Positions 6,319-14,669 of a stretch of 38,628 nt of DNA are shown here, piece after piece; position 1 is the stretch's first letter, and the number at the start of each line of letters is the position of its first letter. The DNA is taken from the IMG/VR virus record IMGVR_UViG_3300038682_000178, positions 1 to 38,628 of that record. One strand, written 5' to 3'. Below the pieces are notes generated by a model. That model ran no database searches. It saw nothing but the letters and a program-made list of their open reading frames with translations, and was not told the origin of the DNA. Source of the stretch: a virus. The translations under genes were made by a program, and so were the position numbers.

Positions 6319-8217
6319 TCACCTTGATAGTATATCGTCAATTGCCCTGAAGGCGTTGAAGTCATTGATTCCGCGCAGCTTTTCTAAGCCTGACCCTGCA
6401 ACCTGAGCGCCAAATTCGAACGCAGTTTCGCCAGGTCTAGCGCCAACCCTTCCAAGCTCTCTAGCAGCCTGTTTTGTCCCTTGTTCAACTTGGCCTGAAA
6501 GAGACGTTCGAGCAATTGTTCCGAACCTATCGTCAAGACCGTCAGCAAACATGACGAGATCTTTTATGTCGTCGCTAAACCTGCCCTTTAGGTTTTTCGT
6601 TGTTTCTTCTAGTTGATCTAGCGAGTTCTCAAGTCTGACGCGACCCTGCTGGTTGCTTAGCAGTGATCGCATTTTTGTCCCTATGGCCTTTTCTGCCCCC
6701 TTTCCAAATATATCTATAGAGCCAACCGCGTCATCAAATGCCCCAAGAGTCCCAAGAGACTCAGATAATACGTCGTTTACGCGCGCGTAATCTTTATCGA
6801 CAGCTCTTATTGAATCATTAAGAGATCGCCTAATGTCTTTCAAAACACCTTTTCCGGCCTCGCTTAGTCCTGCTGCGCTCTTTTTATTGAAATCGATCAT
6901 TATATCTAGCTGTCGCTTCAGCTTGTGAGCTCTTAGTGCGTCTGGAACTCCACCCTCTGACATTAAATCTACTAGATCTCTAATGACTCGCTGAGAAGAC
7001 CTGTCTTTAGAAATTAATGATCCTGAAAATTCAGCACGGGGAACCCCAGAAGGCGTATCAACAAGTCTTACATCAAGATCATCTAGTGAGCGCTCAAGAG
7101 TGCTTAAAACTGACTCGGCATCTATTTTTTTACCTTTAAGGCCTTGCTTTTCGATTGCTAGCCCCCCGTTCACGAGGCCCGGTCTTCTTGAGCCGCCTCT
7201 CGCTATGGCGTCAAGCTCTTTCCTTGCCTTGTTAGCCTTGTTGCGAACAAACATCATTCTATCCGTTACGGAGCTCCCGATTACATCGGAAGGCCTCATG
7301 TCAAGACCAAGGCGTTCTTGCTTTTTTATCCTGCGCATTGTTTTAGTCATTTCGCGCATTTTGGATTTTGTGGCCGGGGTTGCCGTTTTAACAGACTGAA
7401 CAAAACCCGGCCTAAACCCCTGCTTAACAGCGTCAACGCCAAGTTTATCCGCTTTAACTTGATCTCTGACAACCATTAGTCCGGCCAGTGCATCATCCCT
7501 AGCCCCTGACTTTATTTGCGCCGCAAGTGCTTTTTCTGCCTGTCCTGCAACCTCCCCGCCAGGTATAAGATTTGGGTCTGCTCTTACTGGTATTAACTCT
7601 TTTGATTGAGGGGCTAGGTTGTCAAAGTCCAGACCTTGCCTCTCCAGCGCTTTTGATAGTGCTTTTGTCGGTCGACCGGTATCGTCTACTAGTCGCGTTC
7701 CTTTTCTAATACCTTTTAGCCCCTTTAACCCTATTAACTCAAGAGCAAGTGTCGGAGTAGATACAGCAGCAGCGGCAACAGCAGGGCTTCCAGTCAGGTC
7801 GAACGCGACATCGCCAAGCGTGGTTTCAACAGCAGAAATTGCCTTGCCTATCGGCTGCAAAACCTCGCCCGTGGCCTGCAGTGCTTGCCGCCCCTGCTCG
7901 GTTCGCGGCTGAAATGTTAAAAAATCGCGCACTCCCTCTACAGCCCTGGCACCTGCACCCTCGCTAGCAAATGGGTTTGACGCCTGAACAATCCCAGCGA
8001 TGCCGGAAATTGGCTCGGCTATAATTCCGGTCCCTATTGTTGCTGCAGTTTCAAGCGCACCAATGGCGATATCTCCAGCGCTTGATGGATCCTTCTTCTC
8101 GATGCTTGCTAAATCCTGAGACTGCACAAACGATAATATCTGTTCATGCGTCGCCCCTTCTGGAACATCTATCTTTATTGCTTTCCCGTCAGGGGTTTGT
8201 ATTGTCGCTATCGGCAT
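6319..8217 (-). CDS. Internal virion / DNA ejection protein (632 aa)
   Basis: Begins with IATIQTPDGKAIKIDVPEGATHEQILSFVQSQ (residues 3-35), a short N-terminal module common in large podoviral ejection proteins. It continues with Ala/Gly-rich amphipathic segments (GALETAATIGTGIIAEPISG; GSPAVAAAAVSTPTLALELIGLKG), then long helical, charged regions. No peptidase or transglycosylase motif is visible. It occupies the slot of P22 gp16/gp20-type or BPP-1 ejection proteins, between two other candidate ejection genes and the tailspike, with a one-base overlap to the upstream gene at 8217. Confidence 0.7.
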   Translation of the reverse strand: MPIATIQTPDGKAIKIDVPEGATHEQILSFVQSQDLASIEKKDPSSAGDIAIGALETAATIGTGIIAEPISGIAGIVQASNPFASEGAGARAVEGVRDFLTFQPRTEQGRQALQATGEVLQPIGKAISAVETTLGDVAFDLTGSPAVAAAAVSTPTLALELIGLKGLKGIRKGTRLVDDTGRPTKALSKALERQGLDFDNLAPQSKELIPVRADPNLIPGGEVAGQAEKALAAQIKSGARDDALAGLMVVRDQVKADKLGVDAVKQGFRPGFVQSVKTATPATKSKMREMTKTMRRIKKQERLGLDMRPSDVIGSSVTDRMMFVRNKANKARKELDAIARGGSRRPGLVNGGLAIEKQGLKGKKIDAESVLSTLERSLDDLDVRLVDTPSGVPRAEFSGSLISKDRSSQRVIRDLVDLMSEGGVPDALRAHKLKRQLDIMIDFNKKSAAGLSEAGKGVLKDIRRSLNDSIRAVDKDYARVNDVLSESLGTLGAFDDAVGSIDIFGKGAEKAIGTKMRSLLSNQQGRVRLENSLDQLEETTKNLKGRFSDDIKDLVMFADGLDDRFGTIARTSLSGQVEQGTKQAARELGRVGARPGETAFEFGAQVAGSGLEKLRGINDFNAFRAIDDILSR

Positions 8218-9326
8218 TATTCAATACTCAGTATTTTGAATCCTGAAAATTCTGGCTTAACCTCTTGCGCCGTCGTTCCTGATTCACCAAAAAAGTCATC
8301 AACATCTGTTAAAAGGAAATATTCCTCTACAGTTTTTTCTGGGTTTTTAGCAAGCCACTTTGCGCGATCAACTTGCCTTTGCTGCACTTCTCTAATGTCC
8401 TTTAATAGCGCGTCATTCACCGCGCCTCCCTGCTGTATTGAGGGTGTTATTTTCTCAAGAAATGCCCTCTCGCCTTCTGTAGGGTTCGCGCCAAGAAGCC
8501 TTATTTGCCCTAGTATCAACTGCCCTGCTTTAGCGTTAAATTCTCCTAAGTTGGGGTCTGTAACACCAAAAAGATCGCCAAATGCTTTTTCTGCCTGTGC
8601 TGTTTTGCCTGTAGATATAAGCTTATTTAGCTCAATAAGTCTGTCGGTATCCCTCGCCAGCCCTCGCGCAGCAATACCCTGTTTAACAAAATCTTGCCTT
8701 TGCTGCTCTTGCTCTTTTGATCTGACTACAAGCCCGGCCTCTTCTGCCTCTCTCTGCGTTTGCTGGCTAGCCGTCTCCCCCAGCGTCGAAACAAACTCAC
8801 CTTCTACAGGCACTTCCTGCAAGCCAAACGACCCATCTGGCTGCTGAGCAATTCCAACCAAAAAGTTCTTCCCACCTCTTACAACCCGCTGCGGCGTGCC
8901 TATAAATTTATTTTTAGCACTAACGCCACTCGCAGCAGAGTTAACAATGTCTCGAGCTTCATTAACATACTGTTGTGGATTGGCCCTGAATTCTGCAATC
9001 TCGGCCCGCTGTCGTTCTGGATTACTTGAAAACATGTCAGTTATAGCAGATTCAACCCCTGCGCTATCACCACGCCCGAAAGCCTCTATACCGCGCTTTG
9101 CGAGTGACAGCATTTGCTGCTGCCTACCCTGCTGGACTTGCTGCCCTTGGAGCTCAAGCTGCTGGCGCTGTTGCTGCTCAATAAGCGGCTGCAAAAGCTT
9201 ATTCCTCTGAGCCTGAGCCCTCTGCTCTCTAAGCCCTTGAATTCTTCCGGCGTTAAGTATTGCGTTATTTAGCGCCCCGCCAATGTCAGCATTTACGCCC
9301 AGCGATAACCTTGGATCAAGTGCCAT
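8217..9326 (-). CDS. Internal virion / ejection protein, coiled-coil rich (369 aa)
   Basis: Residues 28-75 are a Gln/Arg-rich coiled coil (GLREQRAQAQRNK, EQQQRQQLELQGQQVQQG). Later segments are helical (EAEEAGLVVRSKEQEQQRQ; PSIQQGGAVNDALLKDIREVQQ). The composition and the position between the p7-like protein and the 632-aa ejection protein support a role in the pilot/ejection complex that crosses the envelope with the DNA. No enzyme motif is seen. Confidence 0.65.
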   Translation of the reverse strand: MALDPRLSLGVNADIGGALNNAILNAGRIQGLREQRAQAQRNKLLQPLIEQQQRQQLELQGQQVQQGRQQQMLSLAKRGIEAFGRGDSAGVESAITDMFSSNPERQRAEIAEFRANPQQYVNEARDIVNSAASGVSAKNKFIGTPQRVVRGGKNFLVGIAQQPDGSFGLQEVPVEGEFVSTLGETASQQTQREAEEAGLVVRSKEQEQQRQDFVKQGIAARGLARDTDRLIELNKLISTGKTAQAEKAFGDLFGVTDPNLGEFNAKAGQLILGQIRLLGANPTEGERAFLEKITPSIQQGGAVNDALLKDIREVQQRQVDRAKWLAKNPEKTVEEYFLLTDVDDFFGESGTTAQEVKPEFSGFKILSIE

Positions 9327-10024
9327 TATGCGAACCCCGATGCTAATCCAGCTAATTGTATAAGATTATTTATACCCTGCTGCTCTGCATTTGCGGCTCC
9401 AACCTTACCCGCAGCCTCTGCCGCCGCTTTTCCTGTTATCAGATCAGCTATCGTATTTCCTGTAGTTAGCGCTGTAGATGCTTGCCCAGCCGCTGACGCT
9501 TGCCCAAGATTAAGCGCATTGAGTATGTTTTGCTGCTGCCCTTGCAGTATTGGCAGGCCTTGGAGAAGGAAGTTTTGACTTAACTGCTGCTGAGTGTCGC
9601 CCGCAGTGGTTCGCCCTCTTGCGCTAGCAAGATTTAACGTCTGCTGATTTGCCTGATCTAGCGCTTGGTTGAATATCGGGTTTGACTGCAAGAAGTCAAA
9701 CTGCGCCTCTGGGTCGAAAAGTAGCGGTGATCCGGCGGTTAGTTGATCAACCCCAAACTGAGTAAACGGGGCAAGATCAGCCCGCGCTAAATCTCGCGTC
9801 TCGCGCTGGAACCCAATAGCCTCAGTTGCTCCTGCCGCCTGCAATGCCGCCGCCTGCTCTGCAGCTAGCGCAGCATCGCCACCCATAACCCTATCTTGCA
9901 AAAATCCCTCGCCAGCATCTCCCGCACCAGCTTGGTTGACGGCCCCAGTGGCAGGGCCAAAAACAGCACTTACGGGATCTTTGGCTATATTGGTGGGGTC
10001 GAAATCGCTTAAAGATAAACCCAT
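9326..10024 (-). CDS. Ejection protein, P22 gp7-like (232 aa)
   Basis: The ATG at 10022-10024 has GAGG 7 nt upstream and is preferred over a TTG two codons earlier that is too close to it. The protein is very rich in A, G, Q and L, with helical segments (AALAAEQAAALQAAGATEA; ITGKAAAEAAGKVGAANAEQQG) and a central PFTQFGVDQLTAGSPLLFDPEAQFDF module widespread in podoviral 'DNA transfer' proteins. Composition and place first in the ejection gene trio suggest a gp7-type role. Confidence is in the class rather than a precise homologue. Confidence 0.65.
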   Translation of the reverse strand: MGLSLSDFDPTNIAKDPVSAVFGPATGAVNQAGAGDAGEGFLQDRVMGGDAALAAEQAAALQAAGATEAIGFQRETRDLARADLAPFTQFGVDQLTAGSPLLFDPEAQFDFLQSNPIFNQALDQANQQTLNLASARGRTTAGDTQQQLSQNFLLQGLPILQGQQQNILNALNLGQASAAGQASTALTTGNTIADLITGKAAAEAAGKVGAANAEQQGINNLIQLAGLASGFA

Positions 10025-10058
10025 GATCAAACCTCAAAATGTGTTTTGTAATTATACC

Positions 10059-10400
10059 CTAAGAACCTAGTATTTGCCCTGCAGCGTTGAAATTCAGCCC
10101 GCCGATAGCGCTGCATTCTATTCTAAGCGACCCGCCCGGTGGGATTATCTGGCCGACCAATGACGGCCCGTAATTAGCCCTGTCTCTTTTTACGATACTG
10201 AACGGTATAACAGAGTTAACAGGGTTTCCGCCAGCATCATAAAGATAGGCCTTAAACGATACGGAAGATGTGCCGTCATTGGTTGCGGTAAATGACGTAA
10301 CAAGAACCCCAGTTATTCCTGCATCGGCAGTATAGAATATCTCTATTGTGTCAGCGCCGACATTAGATTGATTTCTGCATACAACAACCTCGTTTGACAT
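10059..10400 (-). CDS. Virion-associated beta-rich protein (113 aa)
   Basis: A 113-aa protein with alternating beta segments (TIEIFYTADAGITGVLVTSFTATN, SVSFKAYLYDAGGN, PPGGSLRIECSAIGG), the pattern of small phage decoration or fibre-knob domains. It directly follows the 426-aa fibre-like gene (one-base overlap at 10400) and precedes ejection genes, so a tail-surface role is likely. No named family recognised. Confidence 0.6.
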   Translation of the reverse strand: MSNEVVVCRNQSNVGADTIEIFYTADAGITGVLVTSFTATNDGTSSVSFKAYLYDAGGNPVNSVIPFSIVKRDRANYGPSLVGQIIPPGGSLRIECSAIGGLNFNAAGQILGS

Positions 10401-11680
10401 TACGCCTCCGATATTACAAAAGACGCCTTTGAAACTTCAACATTTGCAGTTGAGCCGTTATTAGAAATGATCATTCTTATGTTGTCTCCTGGCGATATGC
10501 TCACTAGTGCTTCGATTGGTACAGATGTAGGGGTGGCGCTTTCAGTTGTGCCGCCAGATCTGGCTAATCCAGTATCTGCAGCTGTCCAGTTCACTCCGGC
10601 TCTAACCTCCACCTCATCAGCACCGCCGCCAACTTTTGCCACAGTCGCGAAGCCTGATATTTTTATGTCGATGTCAACTTCACCATCATACGTTATAACC
10701 CCAGAAGCACTAGTTGAGAACCGGTCCTGAACAGCCGAGCCCCAGCTTGAACTGCTGACCTCGTAAAATGTTGCTGTAGCTGCTACTACAACCGTCTCAA
10801 GTGATGTTAAAAATGCATCTCCGGCGTTGCGTGAGTTTTTTATAGCCGTCGCTTCAGCAAAAAACCACCTCACGTCTTCCCTTGTTATTCCAGCCAGTGG
10901 AGTTGACCCCGCTATCGCAAGGTCGGTGATTGAAACAACCGCTTTGCTACCAGCATTGATGTTCCCGCTTGAAACTAGCCCGCTAATACCTACGCTCGTA
11001 GCGGGTGCGATGTATGTAGAATTTGTAATCCTAAATAGCGATGTCGTTGCAGTGCCAAGATTTATAAGCACATTGCCAGCGGTTAAATTAGTGTGCTGCG
11101 TAACATCAATCAGCACCCCTGCTGTAGTTCCAGAGAACGATATTACATCTCCGCTTGTTGTACTTGTTGATGAACCCTGCGTCCAAAATATACCGGCGTT
11201 GACAAACGTTCCGATACTGACGCAGCTAGATATGATTACAATATGCATAATTATAAAGGCATTAACACCAGAGGCATCAAAAACAGAGCCGTTTGACGCT
11301 GAAACATTAATTTGAATAAGCTCCCACGTCCCTGTACTTGTAAACATACTTCCTGTGCCGGTGTATTCTATCCCTATAGGGATTTGACTAAGCCCGCGAA
11401 TGGTCGTTCCGCTCTCGCAAATAAACCTTTTAGATGTAGTTATAGTGCCGCCAATAAGGTAAATTTTGCCAGCTTCCAAGGTTATCGTTGCGGCATCTTG
11501 CACCGGGAAATCCGCCTCAACGTTTACAGTAATTGTGTTGTTGCTAAATTTTGCCGCATTCGCGGCGGTTGATGCATAAAGCTCGGTAAAATTTGCGTTT
11601 ATCTTTTCTCCGCCAGCTCGTATGCTGTCGCCTGTGCCGTCATCGCCAGTTGCTCCGATATTTATCGTTTGCTGAGCCAT
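10400..11680 (-). CDS. Tail fibre / beta-helical adhesin (426 aa)
   Basis: Starts with NIGATGDDGTGDSIRAGGEKINANFTELYA (residues 6-35), a short N-terminal module found at the start of many virion fibre proteins. Residues 50-260 are repetitive, Ser/Thr/Gly/Ile-rich beta-helix-like sequence (ITLEAGKIYLIGGTITTSKRFIC; FDASGVNAFIIMHIVIISSC). The C-terminal 150 residues form a separate beta domain (TATFYEVSSSSWGSAVQDRFSTSASGVITYDG). It is probably a second host-binding appendage besides the tailspike. It lies directly after the tail accessory genes. Confidence 0.65.
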   Translation of the reverse strand: MAQQTINIGATGDDGTGDSIRAGGEKINANFTELYASTAANAAKFSNNTITVNVEADFPVQDAATITLEAGKIYLIGGTITTSKRFICESGTTIRGLSQIPIGIEYTGTGSMFTSTGTWELIQINVSASNGSVFDASGVNAFIIMHIVIISSCVSIGTFVNAGIFWTQGSSTSTTSGDVISFSGTTAGVLIDVTQHTNLTAGNVLINLGTATTSLFRITNSTYIAPATSVGISGLVSSGNINAGSKAVVSITDLAIAGSTPLAGITREDVRWFFAEATAIKNSRNAGDAFLTSLETVVVAATATFYEVSSSSWGSAVQDRFSTSASGVITYDGEVDIDIKISGFATVAKVGGGADEVEVRAGVNWTAADTGLARSGGTTESATPTSVPIEALVSISPGDNIRMIISNNGSTANVEVSKASFVISEA

Positions 11681-11970
11681 TAGACTGCCTCTCTGTCAAA
11701 ATAGATTTTATCTGTATCAAATGTAAAGCCGGTCTCGTCCCACGACAGGATATCACCAGAGCCGACTTGATCTTGCAAAGACTTCTGCTGCGCCGCCATC
11801 TGTACCGCGACCTTTGCACCGACATCCTCAAGCGCGTCATCACCACCCCCAGTTCGCTCCCATAGCTGGAAAATATTGCGCTGCAATGCAAGAAAATACT
11901 CCCTAAGCTCATCATTAGATGAGAATGCATCAGGGATTGGATTGTGAGGCGGTGGATTTACTCGAGTCAT
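11680..11970 (-). CDS. Small virion-region protein (96 aa)
   Basis: The ATG at 11968-11970 overlaps the TGA of the gp10-like gene (ATGA); the ORF is open further upstream but that would overlap gp10 coding sequence. Features: Pro-rich start (RVNPPPHNPIPDAF), a helical middle (NDELREYFLALQRNIFQLWERTGGG) and an acidic C-terminus. The layout resembles small podoviral tail or fibre-adaptor proteins located between gp10 and the fibre, but no family is assigned. Confidence 0.6.
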   Translation of the reverse strand: MTRVNPPPHNPIPDAFSSNDELREYFLALQRNIFQLWERTGGGDDALEDVGAKVAVQMAAQQKSLQDQVGSGDILSWDETGFTFDTDKIYFDREAV

Positions 11971-13394
11971 CGCCCAGCCTCTTTTATGTCTATATCTATC
12001 GCATGAATAGAGCAAAAAACAGGATCTGTCACTGTTAGTCTTACGGTCAAGTCGTAAAACGTTACCAAGGCAAACGCTTCGACTTTAAGAGAAAAGTCGC
12101 CAAGCCTACCTATTTTCGGCCTCCCTATTTCCATGTACGTGTGCCCGTCGGTACTGATCTCAACAATTATCTGTGGATCGTCACCTTGCCCAGATATTAG
12201 CCCGACACCTTTTTCCATTTTTATTTCTATTTTTGACATCTGAAGACGCCTTCCGGCAGCCCCAAGGCTCGATCCTGAAATTGGCGGGAACGTTCTTCTT
12301 CGCTCCATGACCTCGCCGTCATTTTGATATGTCTCTAAGTCCCAGCTGTACAATGCGCCATTGTGCTCGCCTGCCAACCAGTGCTTTCCATACACATACA
12401 CGTACGACGTTGCGCCGTATGATTGCCCTCCGATTCCTGACGATATTTGCACCCAGCCATTTTTACCGAACGTCTCATTTATAACCCATGTCTTGCTTTC
12501 TGTAGGGAATGTAATGCAGTAAAAATTCTGGCCTTGAATGGTAAAACACCAGCCTATAGCGTCACTAACTACACTGTAGCCCTCTATTTCGTTCGACAGC
12601 GACGGGCTACTTACTCTTGTCGGTTTAGCTCCAGTGAACTGATAAATCTGTCTATCATCACCAAGGAAATACATTGCTGTATCGTTATGACTTAAAGAAT
12701 ATATCGCGGCTAGACCAACCGGGAATATCTGCCCATCTATCCTATCAAGCGGCGGGCTTCCAGTCCCTTTGTCGTACCATGTCTCTATCGTTCGACTGCC
12801 ATAAAAAAACATGCTCTGTCTGAATGCGTAGCACATTAATAAATCGTCTGGATCACTTATTGCACCGGCTATGTTAGCAATGTTTACCGTTTCACCGGCT
12901 CCAACATTGCTAACAGCGAAATCGTTACCCTGCCCCCTGTCGTATATAAATTTGTCGTTTAGATATGCCACGCCGTTAGGGCTGCCGATATTGCCGCTTG
13001 TGACGTTAGCAATAACCCCAGATATAGAGTCGTACTTGTAAACCGCGCGATCAGTTACAACAAATAAGTTTTGCCCATCATCTGCGAATATGCATCGACC
13101 AGATCCGGGTATAGACCCTATTTCAGCGTGAGTCCCGTTCTGATCAAAAGAATAAAGCGAATTTCCAGCAACTCTATATCCTATCTCTATCATCTGATGC
13201 ATGCCGCGATCAATCCCAGTCACAGACGACTCCCGTTTTAGACCCGGAAACGGCATTAGCACGTAATCCTGCTTTGCTCCTTGATTCTGCTCTTGATAGA
13301 AATTAAGCGTAACTGATGACGTTAGCTGTGAAGACCTGCTTGCATTTGATGGGCCGGCAACATTTATAGGTACTGATCTATATACACTCGGCAT
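11967..13394 (-). CDS. P22 gp10-like tail accessory / DNA stabilisation protein (475 aa)
   Basis: Matches the P22 gp10 ('packaged DNA stabilisation') family in length (about 470 aa) and layout: an N-terminal NVAGPSNASRSS region, GLKRESSVTGIDRGMHQ, repeated beta-propeller blades (GNSLYSFDQNGTHAEIG; QNLFVVTDRAVYKYD; FLGDDRQIYQFTG), WLAGEHNGALYSWDLETYQNDGE with the typical ERRRTFPPI segment, and a C-terminal beta sandwich. After packaging, gp10 forms a ring under the portal adaptor that plugs the vertex and connects to the needle/spike hub. Neighbours (adaptor upstream, fibre downstream) agree. Confidence 0.85.
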   Translation of the reverse strand: MPSVYRSVPINVAGPSNASRSSQLTSSVTLNFYQEQNQGAKQDYVLMPFPGLKRESSVTGIDRGMHQMIEIGYRVAGNSLYSFDQNGTHAEIGSIPGSGRCIFADDGQNLFVVTDRAVYKYDSISGVIANVTSGNIGSPNGVAYLNDKFIYDRGQGNDFAVSNVGAGETVNIANIAGAISDPDDLLMCYAFRQSMFFYGSRTIETWYDKGTGSPPLDRIDGQIFPVGLAAIYSLSHNDTAMYFLGDDRQIYQFTGAKPTRVSSPSLSNEIEGYSVVSDAIGWCFTIQGQNFYCITFPTESKTWVINETFGKNGWVQISSGIGGQSYGATSYVYVYGKHWLAGEHNGALYSWDLETYQNDGEVMERRRTFPPISGSSLGAAGRRLQMSKIEIKMEKGVGLISGQGDDPQIIVEISTDGHTYMEIGRPKIGRLGDFSLKVEAFALVTFYDLTVRLTVTDPVFCSIHAIDIDIKEAGR

Positions 13395-14026
13395 TATGGC
13401 TTTATCCCGCGAGGAATCATTCTAGGCCTTGGCCCGTACGTGCCAGCCTTGGCCTTCTTGTTCGCGCCTTGGATTGCAGAAATGAATAGCTGATAGTATC
13501 GCGCTGACTCATCTGACTCATCGACATGTCTATACAGAGCCCATAACGAACCATAAAGATAAATGTCAGGGCTTTCTGTTAGCACCGAGTTTACAGTGTT
13601 TGCCGAACTAAGCGGCGTGAACTCTTTTAGATACTGCATCTCGATAGAGTCTGCATAAAGCGGCGTTACGTTAAATTCAATTTGTGATGTGATTGTGAAT
13701 GCAGCCGGCGTTCCCTTGTCGTCTGTTGCGTATAGCTGGCCAGGCGTCCTGAACTGAAGTTCAATTCTAGCGCCTGTAGATGGATCTATGCGTGATAATT
13801 TACGCATAGATACGAAGCTGTCAGGAAGAGCCAAGAATCTCGATGTTGTATCAAATAGCGCTGTAGCTCTAGTCTCTTCAGACCTGACTTTTAACGGCTC
13901 TACCTGATTTGCCGTCATAGCTGTTTCAGCTAGTGTTATAAAGTCATCAATCAGCAAATCAAGATCAGAACGATGTGACCATGTAATTATTGACTGCTTT
14001 AACTCATCGCGATTGACGAAACCCAT
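13394..14026 (-). CDS. Head-tail adaptor protein (210 aa)
   Basis: Shows the pattern of podoviral adaptors: N-terminal helices (LDLLIDDFITLAETAMTANQ), TRATALFDTTSRFLALPDSFVSMRKLSRI with the following beta strands, and C-terminal helices (SPDIYLYGSLWALYRHVDESDESARYYQLFISAIQGANKKAK). It would dock on the portal to complete the head and receive the gp10-like protein encoded next (one-base overlap). It starts just after the terminator at 14036-14060, so its level may be lower than that of the capsid gene. Confidence 0.72.
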   Translation of the reverse strand: MGFVNRDELKQSIITWSHRSDLDLLIDDFITLAETAMTANQVEPLKVRSEETRATALFDTTSRFLALPDSFVSMRKLSRIDPSTGARIELQFRTPGQLYATDDKGTPAAFTITSQIEFNVTPLYADSIEMQYLKEFTPLSSANTVNSVLTESPDIYLYGSLWALYRHVDESDESARYYQLFISAIQGANKKAKAGTYGPRPRMIPRGIKP

Positions 14027-14035
14027 TTTAGCTCC

Positions 14036-14060
14036 AAAAAATAAGAGGGTTACCCCTCTT
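14036..14060 (-). terminator. Intrinsic terminator after the capsid genes
   Basis: Minus strand: AAGAGGG / CCCTCTT 7-bp stem (14054-14060 and 14043-14049) with a 4-nt loop that contains the stop codon of the 59-aa gene, followed by ATTTTTT. It would reduce read-through from the highly expressed capsid block into adaptor and tail genes. Partial termination is expected because no obvious promoter follows. Confidence 0.75.
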
Positions 14061-14229
14061 TGTTTACCGATTCTGTCAGCGTCGGTATTGATTTTTTGCT
14101 AGATTTTCGAGGCATTTTAACCGGTTCCATCCATGTAGCAAGGGCACCGGTTACCTCTATCTCTTCGCCATCGGAAAGGAGCCGGCCAGACCAAAACGGC
14201 CTGGAACCTGGCTTTACTCTAACCTTCAC
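14050..14229 (-). CDS. Small protein of the capsid block (59 aa)
   Basis: Begins with GTG at 14227-14229, one base after the upstream stop, and ends inside the terminator loop. The 59-aa product is basic at both ends (KVRVKPGSRPFWSGRLLSDGEEIEVTG; MPRKSSKKS). The VxPGxRPFxSG(x)LxxxGExxEVTG pattern resembles small phage proteins found beside capsid genes. Function unknown; perhaps a minor head component. Confidence 0.65.
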   Translation of the reverse strand: MKVRVKPGSRPFWSGRLLSDGEEIEVTGALATWMEPVKMPRKSSKKSIPTLTESVNKEG

Positions 14230-14230
14230 G

Positions 14231-14659
14231 CTAGGTCACGCTGTAGCCAGAGGCATAGTTTGTTGTGGCCTGAACCATGTTCATCGGCTGCAGGTATGCA
14301 TCGATAGTAATGCTTGGCGTGGTGCCGCCAAGAGTGTAAACCGCCTGAAGGTATCGCTCGTTTGTTAATGTCATTGGTATGACATGAACAGAGCCGGCGG
14401 TTAGGTCGCTAGCAGCGATAGTTAGATCAGCAACAATAGTTGACGACGTCATGGCTGCGTTGTCATCTGTTTCAAGCTGGAACTGGTACGTTTCATCCGT
14501 TGTTGTGAAATCTGCAGCTACACCAACGGTGACAACAAGCGCCATAGGCTCGCCTTTGCCAATATCTCTATCAACACCAAGATCGACAACGTTTGTGCTA
14601 TCAGCGGTTGCTGTAAGCGCCTGCGCATTTGAAAACTGTAAAAGCTTATCTAAAATCAT
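14231..14659 (-). CDS. Bbp16-like capsid cement protein (142 aa)
   Basis: Resembles the Bbp16 family from Bordetella phage BPP-1: N-terminal MILDKLLQFSNAQALTAT, the STNVVDLG strand, LVVTVGVAADFTTTDETYQFQLETDDN, and LTNERYLQAVYTLGGTTPSITIDAYL. In BPP-1 this protein forms jelly-roll dimers that cement the capsid. The gene sits directly after the major capsid gene (11-nt gap), the expected place. Confidence 0.8.
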   Translation of the reverse strand: MILDKLLQFSNAQALTATADSTNVVDLGVDRDIGKGEPMALVVTVGVAADFTTTDETYQFQLETDDNAAMTSSTIVADLTIAASDLTAGSVHVIPMTLTNERYLQAVYTLGGTTPSITIDAYLQPMNMVQATTNYASGYSVT

Positions 14660-14669
14660 TTTTATCTCC

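Noticed and set aside
8146-8847. Long plus-strand open frame (233 codons) opposite the ejection genes
   Set aside because: It is antisense to well-supported minus-strand genes, Ser/Cys-rich in composition and crosses two gene boundaries; it is a shadow of them.
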